Positions 17,262 through 26,219 of a DNA stretch of 64,000 bases are shown piece by piece. The stretch's first letter is position 1, and each line of letters begins with the position of its first letter. Origin of the DNA: Acetatifactor sp. (lineage in GTDB: Bacteria > Bacillota > Clostridia > Lachnospirales > Lachnospiraceae). The notes under the pieces were generated by a model, which saw nothing but the letters and a program-made list of their open reading frames with translations, had not been told where the DNA came from and searched no databases. The translations under genes and the position numbers were made by a program. The stretch covers positions 1-64,000 of the forward strand of contig JAEDDX010000005.1 of the NCBI GenBank assembly GCA_016293615.1, given 5' to 3'.

Positions 17262-18749
17262 ATGGAAGTGTTATACAGCAGCACCAGAAGCAACGGTATT
17301 CCCGTGAAAGCTTCACAGGCAATTCTGAAAGGACTTTCTGATGACGGAGGACTTTTCGTGCCTGACCACATCCCCGCACTGGACAAGACTCTGAAGGAAT
17401 TGTCCGAAATGAATTACAAACAGGTAGCATATGAGGTCATGAAGCTCTATCTGACCGATTTTACCGAAGAGGAACTGAAAAACTGTATTGAGAGAGCATA
17501 CGACAGCAAGTTTGATACGGAAGTGATCGCACCTCTCGTGGAAGCTGAGGGAGCTTATTATCTCGAGCTGTTCCACGGCTCTACGATTGCGTTTAAGGAT
17601 ATGGCACTTTCCATTCTGCCTCACCTTATGATCACTTCTGCAAAGAAGAATCAGATTTCCAATGAGATCGTGATTCTGACGGCTACCAGCGGTGATACCG
17701 GAAAGGCTGCTCTCGCAGGCTTTGCCGGTGTTGAAGGCACCCGGATCATTGTTTTCTATCCGAAGAACGGCGTCAGCCCGATTCAGGAGAAGCAGATGGT
17801 AACGCAGAAGGGGGACAATACCCTTGTTGTCGGTATTCACGGCAACTTTGATGATGCCCAGACCGGCGTGAAGAAGATTTTCTCCGATCAGGAGTTGGCA
17901 AAGGAGATGGATGAGAAGGGCTTCCAGTTCTCCTCCGCAAACTCCATCAATATCGGCCGTCTGGTTCCTCAGATCTGCTACTATGTTTATTCCTATGCAA
18001 CCCTGTTGAAGGAGGGTAAGATTGCAGAGGGCGAGAAGATCAATGTCGTTGTGCCTACCGGTAATTTCGGTAATATCCTGGCTGCATATTATGCGAAAAA
18101 CATGGGACTTCCCATCCATAAGCTGATTTGCGCATCCAATGACAACAAGGTTCTGTACGATTTCTTCAGCACCGGTGTCTATGACCGCAACAGAGAGTTC
18201 GTTCTGACCACTTCTCCTTCCATGGATATTCTGATTTCCAGCAACCTGGAGAGATTGATCTATCGTATTGCAGGAAATGACACGGAGTGTAACCGCGAAC
18301 TGATGGCAGCGCTTTCCGGACAGGGCAGATACGAGATCACCGATGCCATGAAAGCAGAGCTTGCCGACTTTTACGGCAACTTCGCGACCGAGTCTGAGAC
18401 AGCAGCTGAGATCAAGAGAATCTACGAGGACTGCGGCTATGTTCTGGATACGCATACGGCCGTTGCTTCCGCAGTATATCAGAAGTATCTTGCCGCCACC
18501 GACGATATGACCAAAACAATCATTGCATCTACAGCAAGTCCTTTCAAGTTCACCAGAAGCGTCATGAATGCAATCGATGCAAAGTATGATACAATGGGAG
18601 ATTTCGAGCTTGTGGATGAACTTTCCAAAATCGCAAATGTTGCTGTTCCCAATGCAATCGAGGAGATTCGTACCGCCCCTGTTGTCCATGACAAACAGTG
18701 CGATGTTGACCGGATGCAGAATGTAGTAAGAGAATTCTTAGGGATTTAA
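17262..18749 (+). CDS. thrC: Threonine synthase
   Basis: 495 aa. The N-terminal domain is typical (STRSNGIPVKASQAILKGLS). The PLP lysine lies in HGSTIAFKDMAL at about residues 105-116, and PTGNFGNILAAYYAK is the phosphate-binding loop. It converts O-phosphohomoserine to threonine. No other threonine-pathway genes adjoin it. The gap from telA is only 38 bp, so read-through is possible. Confidence 0.96.
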   Translation: MEVLYSSTRSNGIPVKASQAILKGLSDDGGLFVPDHIPALDKTLKELSEMNYKQVAYEVMKLYLTDFTEEELKNCIERAYDSKFDTEVIAPLVEAEGAYYLELFHGSTIAFKDMALSILPHLMITSAKKNQISNEIVILTATSGDTGKAALAGFAGVEGTRIIVFYPKNGVSPIQEKQMVTQKGDNTLVVGIHGNFDDAQTGVKKIFSDQELAKEMDEKGFQFSSANSINIGRLVPQICYYVYSYATLLKEGKIAEGEKINVVVPTGNFGNILAAYYAKNMGLPIHKLICASNDNKVLYDFFSTGVYDRNREFVLTTSPSMDILISSNLERLIYRIAGNDTECNRELMAALSGQGRYEITDAMKAELADFYGNFATESETAAEIKRIYEDCGYVLDTHTAVASAVYQKYLAATDDMTKTIIASTASPFKFTRSVMNAIDAKYDTMGDFELVDELSKIANVAVPNAIEEIRTAPVVHDKQCDVDRMQNVVREFLGI

Positions 18750-18758
18750 TCCATACAA

Positions 18759-18784
18759 AGGGTTCGGGCATTTGTCCGGGCTCT
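18759..18784 (+). terminator. Stem-loop after thrC
   Basis: Ten-pair stem with several G-T pairs, six-base loop, weak following T-run. Confidence 0.5.
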
Positions 18785-18809
18785 TGCTATTTCAAAAGGA
18801 GATACCAGT

Positions 18810-18947
18810 ATGAAAATCGTGAGCTTCTCCAAGGAACACAGAAAGGAAGCAAACCGGTTAGCCCTGGAAAATCCCCGAGTACACCAAAAGTGTGGTACGA
18901 AAGATCGAGCTGTGGAGTCGGGAAAAGCAGAAATGATGGAAGGTTGA
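18810..18947 (+). pseudogene. Truncated N-terminus, probably of an acetyltransferase gene
   Basis: A 45-codon frame starting MKIVSFSKEHRKEANRLAL with a strong AAAAGGAG site. The start resembles the first residues of GNAT-type acetyltransferases, but the frame then turns into unrelated sequence and stops. The stop (TGA, 18945-18947) touches the next ATG. Likely a leftover from a deletion that fused an old gene start to the next gene. A genuine small coupled peptide cannot be excluded. Confidence 0.5.
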
Positions 18948-18952
18948 TGAGA

Positions 18953-19738
18953 ATGGTATGCGAATGTGATGATACAACAAAGGTACGGGAATTGTTTGCG
19001 GATTGGAAGGAAACACTCATCTATTCCTGCCTGCAACAGGTGATGGGGAAGATATATGTGACCGATTTGGAACATCCGAAGTCGGCATTTGCCTTTGTGG
19101 GGTGCTTTGGCTTCTTTGCCGGGAAACCGGACAGAGAGCTGGTGGCCCATAAGCCGGAGGGCTTTGTGATTCTTACTCCTCAGAATGAGGCCTGGGCGAA
19201 ACTGATTGAGGAATGTTACCCGGATGCAAAAAGAGTGATCCGATATGCCATCAGGAAGGATACCAGGTTTGATACGGAAGCTTTGCAGAGAAATGTAGAG
19301 GAGCTTCCGGAGGGCTATGAACTGAGAGCCATTGATTCGGCGCTTTACGATAAATGCCTGGAAAATCCGGTGACGGAAGATTTTGTATCTGTTTTTGAGA
19401 CAAAAGAACGATTCCTTCAACTCGGCAGAGGAATGGTGATTCTGAAGAACGGGGAGATTGTAGCAGGCGCTTCCTCGTATACAAGGTATTTGGAGGGTAT
19501 TGAGATTGAAGTAGATACCGTAGAATCGGAACGAAGAAAGCATCTGGCAACCATTGTATGCTCTGCGTTGATTTTAAACTGTCTGAAGGAAGGGTTATAT
19601 CCCAGCTGGGATGCCCAGAACAGGAATTCCGTCCGACTGGCAGAAAAGCTTGGCTATGAATTTGACCATGAGTATGCGGTTTATGAAGTATCATCAGAGG
19701 CAGGAACCCATTCATGTGTGAGGAAGGTTGTATTATGA
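18953..19738 (+). CDS. GNAT family N-acetyltransferase
   Basis: 261 aa from ATG 18953 (GGAAGG 9 bp upstream); ATG 18947 is an alternative that would give TGATG coupling with the truncated frame before it. The C-terminal half has the GNAT acetyl-CoA core: EIEVDTVESERRKHLATIVC, then SWDAQNRNSVRLAEKLGYEF, where N and the LGY motif are family marks. It resembles the GNAT group with an extra N-terminal domain. The substrate is unknown. It overlaps the next gene by four bases (ATGA). Confidence 0.82.
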   Translation: MVCECDDTTKVRELFADWKETLIYSCLQQVMGKIYVTDLEHPKSAFAFVGCFGFFAGKPDRELVAHKPEGFVILTPQNEAWAKLIEECYPDAKRVIRYAIRKDTRFDTEALQRNVEELPEGYELRAIDSALYDKCLENPVTEDFVSVFETKERFLQLGRGMVILKNGEIVAGASSYTRYLEGIEIEVDTVESERRKHLATIVCSALILNCLKEGLYPSWDAQNRNSVRLAEKLGYEFDHEYAVYEVSSEAGTHSCVRKVVL

Positions 19739-20184
19739 ATCAGACAAATGAAAAACCGGAATTAGCTGAAAACATAAAAAATGCTTTGCTAAAGCTGACA
19801 CAGGATAATAAATACATGCAGAATCTTCAGATTGAGATTCTGGAAATGAAGCTGGGATATGTAAAGGGAAAGATGATGGTAAAAGAGGACATCATGAATC
19901 CCTATGGGTCCATTCACGGAGGGTGTCTGTACTCATTGGCAGATATCGTAACCGGCCTGGCGGCATGTACCTACGGGGTATTCTCCGCAACCATTGACGG
20001 CTCCATGGAATACATTATTCCTGCCATGGACACGGAATACATTATCTGTGAATCCGTAGAAATCCGCCAGGGAAAGCATGTCTCTCTCTATGAAGCGAAT
20101 ATCTACGATGATAAGGGACAGCGGGTGGATAAGGCAAGATTTTCGTTCTATATGATGAATCGACCGGTTGTCACGCCAAGATAG
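19735..20184 (+). CDS. PaaI-type hotdog thioesterase
   Basis: 149 aa. The hotdog-fold signature NPYGSIHGGCLYSLADIVTG (about residues 58-77) matches the PaaI/YbgC-like acyl-CoA thioesterase group. The conserved HGG and the acidic residue on the following helix form the active site. Stop/start overlap with the acetyltransferase implies coupled translation and perhaps a shared acyl-CoA-linked task; the substrate is not predictable. Confidence 0.85.
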   Translation: MNQTNEKPELAENIKNALLKLTQDNKYMQNLQIEILEMKLGYVKGKMMVKEDIMNPYGSIHGGCLYSLADIVTGLAACTYGVFSATIDGSMEYIIPAMDTEYIICESVEIRQGKHVSLYEANIYDDKGQRVDKARFSFYMMNRPVVTPR

Positions 20185-20237
20185 AACGGATAAGAAGGCA
20201 ACTCAATTAAGCCAATTTAACAAAGGAGGGTGAATGC

Positions 20238-20462
20238 ATGAAATGTCCTTGTTGTGGTAACGAAATGACAAGTGGTATTGTTCAGAGTTTTCGTCAGATT
20301 TTCTTCACAACCAAAGTAAATAAGAACTGGGATGTCCCAATCATAGCAGGTAATGAAGAAGTCGTATTGAGCTCTCATAATTGGACAAGACCTACTTGCA
20401 GTGCTTATCATTGTGCTAAGTGCAAAAAGGTAGTGATTGATTACTCGGCAGAAGTTGAATAA
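20238..20462 (+). CDS. Small zinc-ribbon protein (DUF6487-like)
   Basis: 74 aa. Two cysteine pairs, CPCC at residues 3-6 and CAKC near residue 60, form a probable zinc ribbon. GAAAGGAGGGTG-like bases precede ATG 20238. The gene is clearly more AT-rich than its neighbours, as is the following non-coding stretch, suggesting separate origin. Function unknown. Confidence 0.75.
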   Translation: MKCPCCGNEMTSGIVQSFRQIFFTTKVNKNWDVPIIAGNEEVVLSSHNWTRPTCSAYHCAKCKKVVIDYSAEVE

Positions 20463-20678
20463 ATCCAATTCGGGGGTGATTCAAAAAATTAAGTGGACAG
20501 TTTATAGGCAGACCCTCCACTCTTATTTTACAGAATATAGATTGGGTTGTCCGGTCCGGAAATCTTACAACGATATTTTTTGTGTTTTGGGGTGTCTGAG
20601 TGTTTTTTTTCCTTGGTTTCAAGGTAGATGAATAGGATATCCACAACACTAGAATATATAAAATTTACACGGGAATTC
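20463..20678. other. AT-rich non-coding stretch before pckA
   Basis: No supported gene. It holds an 11-bp palindrome at about 20549-20559 and T-rich runs, but no clear terminator. The pckA promoter begins at its right end. Confidence 0.6.
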
Positions 20679-20707
20679 TTGACTTTTTGACAAAAATTTG
20701 AGATAAT
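20679..20707 (+). promoter_or_regulatory. Sigma-A promoter for pckA
   Basis: TTGACT (20679-20684), 17 bp, GATAAT (20702-20707). The leader is about 64 nt before the pckA ATG. Confidence 0.78.
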
Positions 20708-20777
20708 GAATCCAAATTTGGCATTGTCCTGTAATGCAAAATTCATTCAGATTTTTATAAAGAAAGAGGTAAGAGAT

Positions 20778-22391
20778 ATGGCAGCAATCGATTTAACCAA
20801 GTATGGTATCACCGATACCACCGAGATCGTTTACAATCCTTCTTACGAGCAGCTGTTCGCAGAGGAGACCAAGGAAGGTCTTGAGGGCTACGAAGTAGGC
20901 CAGAACACAGAGCTTGATACTGTAAACGTTATGACCGGTGAGTTTACCGGACGTTCCCCCAAAGACAAGTACATCGTTATGGATGAGAATTCCAAGGATA
21001 CTGTCTGGTGGACAACCGACGCTTACAAGAACGACAACCATCCCATGAGCGAGGATGTATGGGAAGCAGTAAAGGATCTTGCGAAGAAGGAGCTTTCAGG
21101 CAAGAGGCTTTTCGTTGTAGATGCATTCTGCGGTGCTAACGCTGATACCCGTATGGCTGTTCGTTTCATCGTTGAGGTTGCATGGCAGGCTCACTTTGTT
21201 AAGAATATGTTCATCGTTCCCACCGAGGAGGAGTTGAAGAACTTCACACCTGACTTCGTCGTTTACAATGCTTCCAAGGCTAAGGTTGAGAACTACAAGG
21301 AGCTTGGTCTGAATTCCGAGACCTGTGTAGCATTCAACATTACCAGCCGTGAGCAGGTTATCCTGAATACCTGGTACGGCGGTGAGATGAAGAAGGGTAT
21401 GTTCTCCATGATGAACTACTACCTGCCTCTGAAGGGCATTGCTTCCATGCACTGCTCCGCAAACTGCGATATGGAAGGTAAGCATACCGCTATCTTCTTC
21501 GGACTTTCCGGAACAGGTAAGACCACACTTTCCACCGATCCTAAGAGACTTCTGATCGGTGATGATGAGCACGGCTGGGACGACAACGGCGTATTCAACT
21601 TCGAAGGCGGCTGCTACGCTAAGGTTATCGGCCTGGATAAGGAATCCGAGCCTGATATCTACAATGCAATCAGAAGAGACGCTCTTCTCGAGAACGTAAC
21701 CGTAGATGCTGCAGGTAAGATTGACTTTGATGATAAGAGCGTTACCGAGAATACTCGTGTTTCTTATCCCATCCAGCACATTGACAACATTGCATCCAAG
21801 GTAAACGGCGTATCTGCAGGTCCTGCTGCTGACAATGTCATCTTCCTTTCCGCAGATGCATTCGGTGTTCTGCCTCCCGTATCTATCCTGACACCCGAGC
21901 AGACCCAGTACTATTTCCTTTCCGGATTTACCGCAAAGCTTGCAGGTACCGAGAGAGGTATCACTGAGCCTACACCTACCTTCTCCGCATGCTTCGGACA
22001 GGCTTTCCTTGAGCTTCATCCTACCAAGTACGGTGAGGAGCTCGTAAAGAAGATGGAAGCTAACGGCGCTAAGGCTTACCTTGTAAATACCGGCTGGAAC
22101 GGAACCGGCAAGAGAATCACCATCAAGGATACCCGTGGTATCATCGATGCTATCTTAAACGGTGACATCAAGACCGCTCCTACCAAGAAGATCCCTATGT
22201 TCAACTTCGAAGTTCCTACCGAGCTTCCCGGTGTTGATCCTAAGATCCTGGATCCCAGAGATACTTATGCAGATGTTGCTGAGTGGGAGACCAAGGCAAA
22301 GGATCTTGCAGAGAGATTCCAGAAGAATTTCGTAAAGTATACCACCAACGAAGCCGGCAAGGCTCTTGTTGCTGCAGGTCCTCAGCTGTAA
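20778..22391 (+). CDS. pckA: Phosphoenolpyruvate carboxykinase (ATP)
   Basis: 537 aa, normal length. Walker A GLSGTGKTTLST and the kinase-2 region DDEHGWDD and FEGGCYAK are present, and TGEFTGRSPKDKY is the substrate-binding region. It interconverts oxaloacetate + ATP with PEP + CO2 + ADP. In many gut Clostridia it runs toward oxaloacetate, feeding C4 metabolism; that direction is inference. ATG 20778 follows AGAGGTAAGAG. Strong codon bias suggests high expression. Confidence 0.97.
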   Translation: MAAIDLTKYGITDTTEIVYNPSYEQLFAEETKEGLEGYEVGQNTELDTVNVMTGEFTGRSPKDKYIVMDENSKDTVWWTTDAYKNDNHPMSEDVWEAVKDLAKKELSGKRLFVVDAFCGANADTRMAVRFIVEVAWQAHFVKNMFIVPTEEELKNFTPDFVVYNASKAKVENYKELGLNSETCVAFNITSREQVILNTWYGGEMKKGMFSMMNYYLPLKGIASMHCSANCDMEGKHTAIFFGLSGTGKTTLSTDPKRLLIGDDEHGWDDNGVFNFEGGCYAKVIGLDKESEPDIYNAIRRDALLENVTVDAAGKIDFDDKSVTENTRVSYPIQHIDNIASKVNGVSAGPAADNVIFLSADAFGVLPPVSILTPEQTQYYFLSGFTAKLAGTERGITEPTPTFSACFGQAFLELHPTKYGEELVKKMEANGAKAYLVNTGWNGTGKRITIKDTRGIIDAILNGDIKTAPTKKIPMFNFEVPTELPGVDPKILDPRDTYADVAEWETKAKDLAERFQKNFVKYTTNEAGKALVAAGPQL

Positions 22392-22411
22392 TTATTCATA
22401 CGAAAGAATGG

Positions 22412-22441
22412 AAGGCGGCGGAGCATTGGCTTCGTCGCCTT
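22412..22441 (+). terminator. Stem-loop between pckA and deoC
   Basis: Nine-pair stem (one wobble), twelve-base loop, short T-run. It overlaps the deoC leader, so it may only attenuate. Confidence 0.45.
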
Positions 22442-22463
22442 TTCCATCAGAAAGGGGAATGGT

Positions 22464-23135
22464 ATGACAATTCAGGAGATCTTATCACATGTAGATCATA
22501 CACAGTTAAAGGCATTTGCCACCTGGGAGGATATTGTCTCGCTCTGTGAGGAGGCAATCACATTCGGGACAGCGAGTGTATGTGTACCGCCTGCCTATAT
22601 CAGGCGTATCCATGATACCTACGGAGACAAAGTCAATATCTGCACCGTTGTCGGCTTTCCGTTGGGATATTCAGCGACGGAGGCAAAGCTTGCAGAGGTG
22701 AAGAAGGCTCTGGAAGACGGCTGTAACGAAATCGATATGGTAGTGAATATCAGCGATGTAAAAAACGGTGATTATGACAAGGTCGAGGCAGAGATCAGGG
22801 CACTGAAGGAGGCCTGCGGCAATCATATTCTCAAGGTCATCATTGAGACCTGTTATCTGACAGAGGAAGAAAAAATTGCCATGTGCAAGGCAGTTACCAA
22901 TGCGAAGGCTGACTATATCAAGACCTCAACCGGCTTTGGTACGGGCGGAGCGACGAAGGAGGATATTGAGCTGTTCAAAAAGCACATCGGTCCTGGTGTG
23001 AAGATGAAGGCTGCGGGCGGAGTTTCCAACATGGAGGATCTTGAGATGTTCCTCGAACTGGGCTGTGACAGAATCGGTACCTCAAGAGCAGTCGGTCTCT
23101 GCAAGGGACAGGTGTCTGAACAGGGCACATATTAA
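22464..23135 (+). CDS. deoC: Deoxyribose-phosphate aldolase
   Basis: 223 aa. VDHTQLKA near the N-terminus, EIDMVVNI around residue 92, and the Schiff-base lysine in YIKTSTGFGTGGAT (about 152-165) are all typical. It splits 2-deoxyribose 5-phosphate to glyceraldehyde 3-phosphate and acetaldehyde in nucleoside catabolism. No other nucleoside genes adjoin it. A GAAAGGGGAATG site precedes the start. Confidence 0.96.
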   Translation: MTIQEILSHVDHTQLKAFATWEDIVSLCEEAITFGTASVCVPPAYIRRIHDTYGDKVNICTVVGFPLGYSATEAKLAEVKKALEDGCNEIDMVVNISDVKNGDYDKVEAEIRALKEACGNHILKVIIETCYLTEEEKIAMCKAVTNAKADYIKTSTGFGTGGATKEDIELFKKHIGPGVKMKAAGGVSNMEDLEMFLELGCDRIGTSRAVGLCKGQVSEQGTY

Positions 23136-23156
23136 GCTTCTTCCAATATTTTCTTA

Positions 23157-23185
23157 TTGTAAAAAAGCTTCCAATCAGTTATAAT
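23157..23185 (+). promoter_or_regulatory. Sigma-A promoter for the structured RNA
   Basis: TTGTAA (23157-23162), 17 bp, TATAAT (23180-23185), just after deoC. Predicted start near 23192. Confidence 0.75.
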
Positions 23186-23191
23186 GAAACT

Positions 23192-23421
23192 AACCTGAAA
23201 TGAACGATAACTCTTGCTCATTTTTGAACCTACATTACCTTTTACGGGATTCCTATATCACCTGGTGGCTGTCAGGCCCTCGCTCCTTCGGAGTTTCGCA
23301 AGGGAAGACAAAAGGCAGGTTGCGGTTGCCCACCTAGCTTTGCTAGGAGTCAAAAAGCAAGACGCGTCATTTTGGGCTATGAATACAAATGATGAGAGCA
23401 GTCCTTCGGGGCTGCTCTTTT
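23192..23421 (+). ncRNA. Structured non-coding RNA, possible 6S RNA
   Basis: About 230 nt, bounded by its own promoter and a terminator, with no convincing reading frame. A closing helix can form between 23211-23223 and 23387-23398. An apical arm pairs 23264-23269 with 23328-23334 and encloses smaller stems, including CTCC-TTC-GGAG. A side hairpin CTAGC-TTT-GCTAG lies at 23334-23346. A closing stem, a large central loop with a small 3'-side hairpin, and a long apical arm is the 6S RNA architecture. It could instead be a leader of the SpoIID gene that follows. Confidence 0.5.
23396..23421 (+). terminator. Terminator of the structured RNA
   Basis: Nine-pair stem closed by a TTCG tetraloop (23405-23408), followed by TTTT. 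Confidence 0.75.
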
Positions 23422-23448
23422 GGCTGAATTTATTTTTTGCGGGGGCAT

Positions 23449-25380
23449 ATGTCAGACAGGGAAAAACAAATCTACATAAAAGCAGCATTGTGCGTATTCG
23501 GATTGCTCGTACTGATTCTCTGCCTTGTGTTGGGAGGAAAACGGGCAATTCCGGAACCTTCACAGCCGGAGGCGACAGAGGAATCCTCGATGCCGGAACC
23601 TGTGACGGAAATACTCTATAACATATGGCTGATGGAGGCAGACGATAAGAAGGTGATTGTCTGTTGCGACGATGAGATCCGAAGCTTCTCTTATGCGGAA
23701 GGCTTTGTGCCGGACGCACCGAAACAGGAGAAGGTTGCGGACATTGTTTTAACAGACGGCAAAGTCAGTTTCCTAAAGGAAAAGGAACAACTTATCAACG
23801 GAAGAATCCTCCGCGCCGGTACAGACGGAATCGAAGTGGAAGGGATGGGCGTCCTGCCTCTTGATGAGAACTGCAGGGGCTATCGCCTGTATGGCGGACT
23901 GACTGCTTTGACACCGTCAGAGATCTGTATCGGATACGATTTTACCGACCTGGTCGTGGAGGAGGGGAAGGTATGTGCGTTCCTGGCTGTCCGGGAGGAG
24001 GCGATGGAGTCGATTCGCGTCCTGATCAAGGCAGGCAATTATGCCGGAATGTTTCATGAATCGGTATTGCTGACCTCCGACAGCGATTTTACGCTTGACT
24101 TTTATGAGAACGGGGAGAGAAAAGAAGAGCATTTTGCGGCCGGAGAGACTTTGTGCTTTCTGCAGGATAGTCCATATCTTGCAGGAGGTCGTGTGAAAAT
24201 CACTCCCGATGTATTGACCGGAAAAGTCATTCTGAAGGAATGCAAACGAAAACAGGAAGAGCCCGCCTATCGGGGGACGATGGAGCTGGCATTGACAAAG
24301 TCGGGAATCGTCGTCGTGAACGAGGTGCCGCTCGAGGAGTATCTTTACTCTGTCGTTCCCAGCGAGATGCCTTCCTCCTACCCGGAGGAAGCGCTGAAAT
24401 CGCAGGCGATCTGTGCGAGAACCTATGCTTACGGTCATATGCAGAGAGCGGGACTTGCGAAGTATGGGGCGCATGTGGATGACAGCGCGACTTATCAGGT
24501 ATATAATAATATCAAGACATCGGCAGCCACAAACAAGGCAGTCAATGACACTTACGGACAGATTCTGGTGACGGCAGACGGAAGGCTCGCAGAGACATTT
24601 TACTATTCGACCTCTTGCGGCGTCGGCAGTGATGCGACTGTCTGGAAGACGAAAAAGGCGCTGGAGATTGACTATATCCATGCCAAAGGCATTGCGCCGG
24701 ATGCGCAGACAGATCTGGCAGTGCAGCTGCAGGACGAGGAAACCTTTCAAACCTATATTCATACAGTAAATCCTTCTGACTATGAGAAGGAGGAAAGCTG
24801 GTATCGCTGGACCTACGAAGCCGCGAAGCCGGATGCAGACCGTATTCTGGAACTGCTCAAAGGCTGTTATGAGACGAACGATGCGCATGTGCTGACCCTG
24901 GAAAAGGGAGCTTATGTCAGCAGAAAACCGGGAAAAATCGGGAAAATCAAGGACTTACAGATTGTACACCGCGGTCCCGGAGGGGTGGCGGATGAACTCC
25001 TGATCGTTGGCACGAAGGCAACCTATAAGGTACTGACCCAGGGAAATATCCGGAAGGTTTTATGTGACGGAGAGACAAAGATCAAGCTGCAAAACAAAAA
25101 AACGGTGGATTGCCCGAACCTTTTGCCGAGTGCGTTCTTCACAATTGAAGCTTGCGTAGAAGACAAAATTGTGACAGAATACAAATTGACGGGCGGCGGA
25201 TACGGCCACGGAGCCGGGATGAGCCAGAATGCGGCCAAAGGTATGGCGAAGGCCGGATATACAGCCATGGATATTGTGCGGTTTTTCTATGACGGCTGTG
25301 AGGTGAAAAACCTTTATGAGCAGAAGGATGAGCAGAAGGAGGAAGGTACCGGTGATGCAATTGTACCGAAGCTGGATTGA
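23449..25380 (+). CDS. SpoIID/LytB domain protein
   Basis: 643 aa. An N-terminal transmembrane segment at about residues 8-30 is followed by a large extracytoplasmic region. The SpoIID domain covers roughly 270-400 and begins with VPLEEYLYSVVPSEMPSSYP and ALKSQAICARTYA; the end GGGYGHGAGMSQNAAKGMA is typical. SpoIID is a lytic transglycosylase acting during engulfment. The protein is about twice as long as Bacillus SpoIID, so it belongs to the larger clostridial SpoIID/LytB group. ATG 23449 is used. The upstream site is weak, and the gene overlaps the next by 26 bp. Confidence 0.85.
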   Translation: MSDREKQIYIKAALCVFGLLVLILCLVLGGKRAIPEPSQPEATEESSMPEPVTEILYNIWLMEADDKKVIVCCDDEIRSFSYAEGFVPDAPKQEKVADIVLTDGKVSFLKEKEQLINGRILRAGTDGIEVEGMGVLPLDENCRGYRLYGGLTALTPSEICIGYDFTDLVVEEGKVCAFLAVREEAMESIRVLIKAGNYAGMFHESVLLTSDSDFTLDFYENGERKEEHFAAGETLCFLQDSPYLAGGRVKITPDVLTGKVILKECKRKQEEPAYRGTMELALTKSGIVVVNEVPLEEYLYSVVPSEMPSSYPEEALKSQAICARTYAYGHMQRAGLAKYGAHVDDSATYQVYNNIKTSAATNKAVNDTYGQILVTADGRLAETFYYSTSCGVGSDATVWKTKKALEIDYIHAKGIAPDAQTDLAVQLQDEETFQTYIHTVNPSDYEKEESWYRWTYEAAKPDADRILELLKGCYETNDAHVLTLEKGAYVSRKPGKIGKIKDLQIVHRGPGGVADELLIVGTKATYKVLTQGNIRKVLCDGETKIKLQNKKTVDCPNLLPSAFFTIEACVEDKIVTEYKLTGGGYGHGAGMSQNAAKGMAKAGYTAMDIVRFFYDGCEVKNLYEQKDEQKEEGTGDAIVPKLD

Positions 25381-26182
25381 TTTCACGACTGATATGCGCA
25401 AGAAGAATCTGAGCGCTTTTTCGGCAAGTATCGCCTTTTTCTTCTTCCTGTCTGTGGTTCCTATGCTGATCTTAACCTGTACGATCCTGCCGCACACACC
25501 CTTGACAGAGAACGATCTGCTTGAGGCGGTCACGGAGGTCGTGCCCGGGGTTGCGGTTCCGTTTCTGACGAGTCTGATAGCCGATATCTATGGAAAATCT
25601 GCCGGATTTATGCCGATTGCAGTCGTTGCGATGCTCTGGTCGGCGGCCAAGGGTGTCATGGCACTGATGCGCGGACTGAATGCGGTTCACGGAGTGGAGG
25701 AGAAGAGAAACTACTTCGTCATCCGGATGATAGCAACCTTTTATACGTTTGTGATGCTGGTGATTGAGATATTATCTTTGTTTGTCAATGTCTTCGGAAA
25801 CCAGCTGGTCGACCTGATCCTGCATCAGTTTCCGGAACTGCACGGACTGGTATCGTTTCTGATGAACTTTCGGTTTATCGTCGTCTGGATCATCTTAACC
25901 TTTTTCTTCGCAGCTATTTTTACCTATGTCCCGGACAGGAAGCTTTCCATGAAACAGCAGATTCCGGGTGCGGTTTTTGCGGCAATCGGCTGGAGCGTCT
26001 ATTCCTGGGGCTTTAGCATCTATCTGAATTACAGCGACAGATACGGTATCTACGGCAGTCTTTCGATCATTATCATCGTACTTTTGTGGATGTATTTTTG
26101 TATGTATATCATGCTGTTGGGCGCTTACCTGAATCACTATCGAAATGTAAAAATGATCGGAAAAGGGAGCGAAGCGGATTGA
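25355..26182 (+). CDS. YihY/RbN-type membrane protein
   Basis: 275 aa with about six transmembrane helices. The family pattern is seen: an N-terminal amphipathic region (NLSAFSASIAFFFFLSVVPM), then MLWSAAKGVMALMRGLNAVH, then FTYVPDRK and the late segment YGIYGSLSIIIIVLLWMY. The family is often called ribonuclease BN-like for historical reasons; transport or envelope roles are more likely. AGGAGGAAGG precedes ATG 25355 within the end of the SpoIID gene, implying co-expression. Confidence 0.87.
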   Translation: MQLYRSWIDFTTDMRKKNLSAFSASIAFFFFLSVVPMLILTCTILPHTPLTENDLLEAVTEVVPGVAVPFLTSLIADIYGKSAGFMPIAVVAMLWSAAKGVMALMRGLNAVHGVEEKRNYFVIRMIATFYTFVMLVIEILSLFVNVFGNQLVDLILHQFPELHGLVSFLMNFRFIVVWIILTFFFAAIFTYVPDRKLSMKQQIPGAVFAAIGWSVYSWGFSIYLNYSDRYGIYGSLSIIIIVLLWMYFCMYIMLLGAYLNHYRNVKMIGKGSEAD

Positions 26183-26219
26183 TAAGTTGTTTTTTGCTAA
26201 GACAATAAAGAGGAATACT

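Noticed and set aside
17313..18689. 458-codon minus-strand frame inside thrC
   Set aside because: Shadow of thrC produced by biased codon use; the plus-strand protein has all catalytic motifs.
23214..23621. 135-codon plus-strand frame over the structured RNA
   Set aside because: It crosses the terminator hairpin and the start of the SpoIID gene, and has no ribosome binding site.
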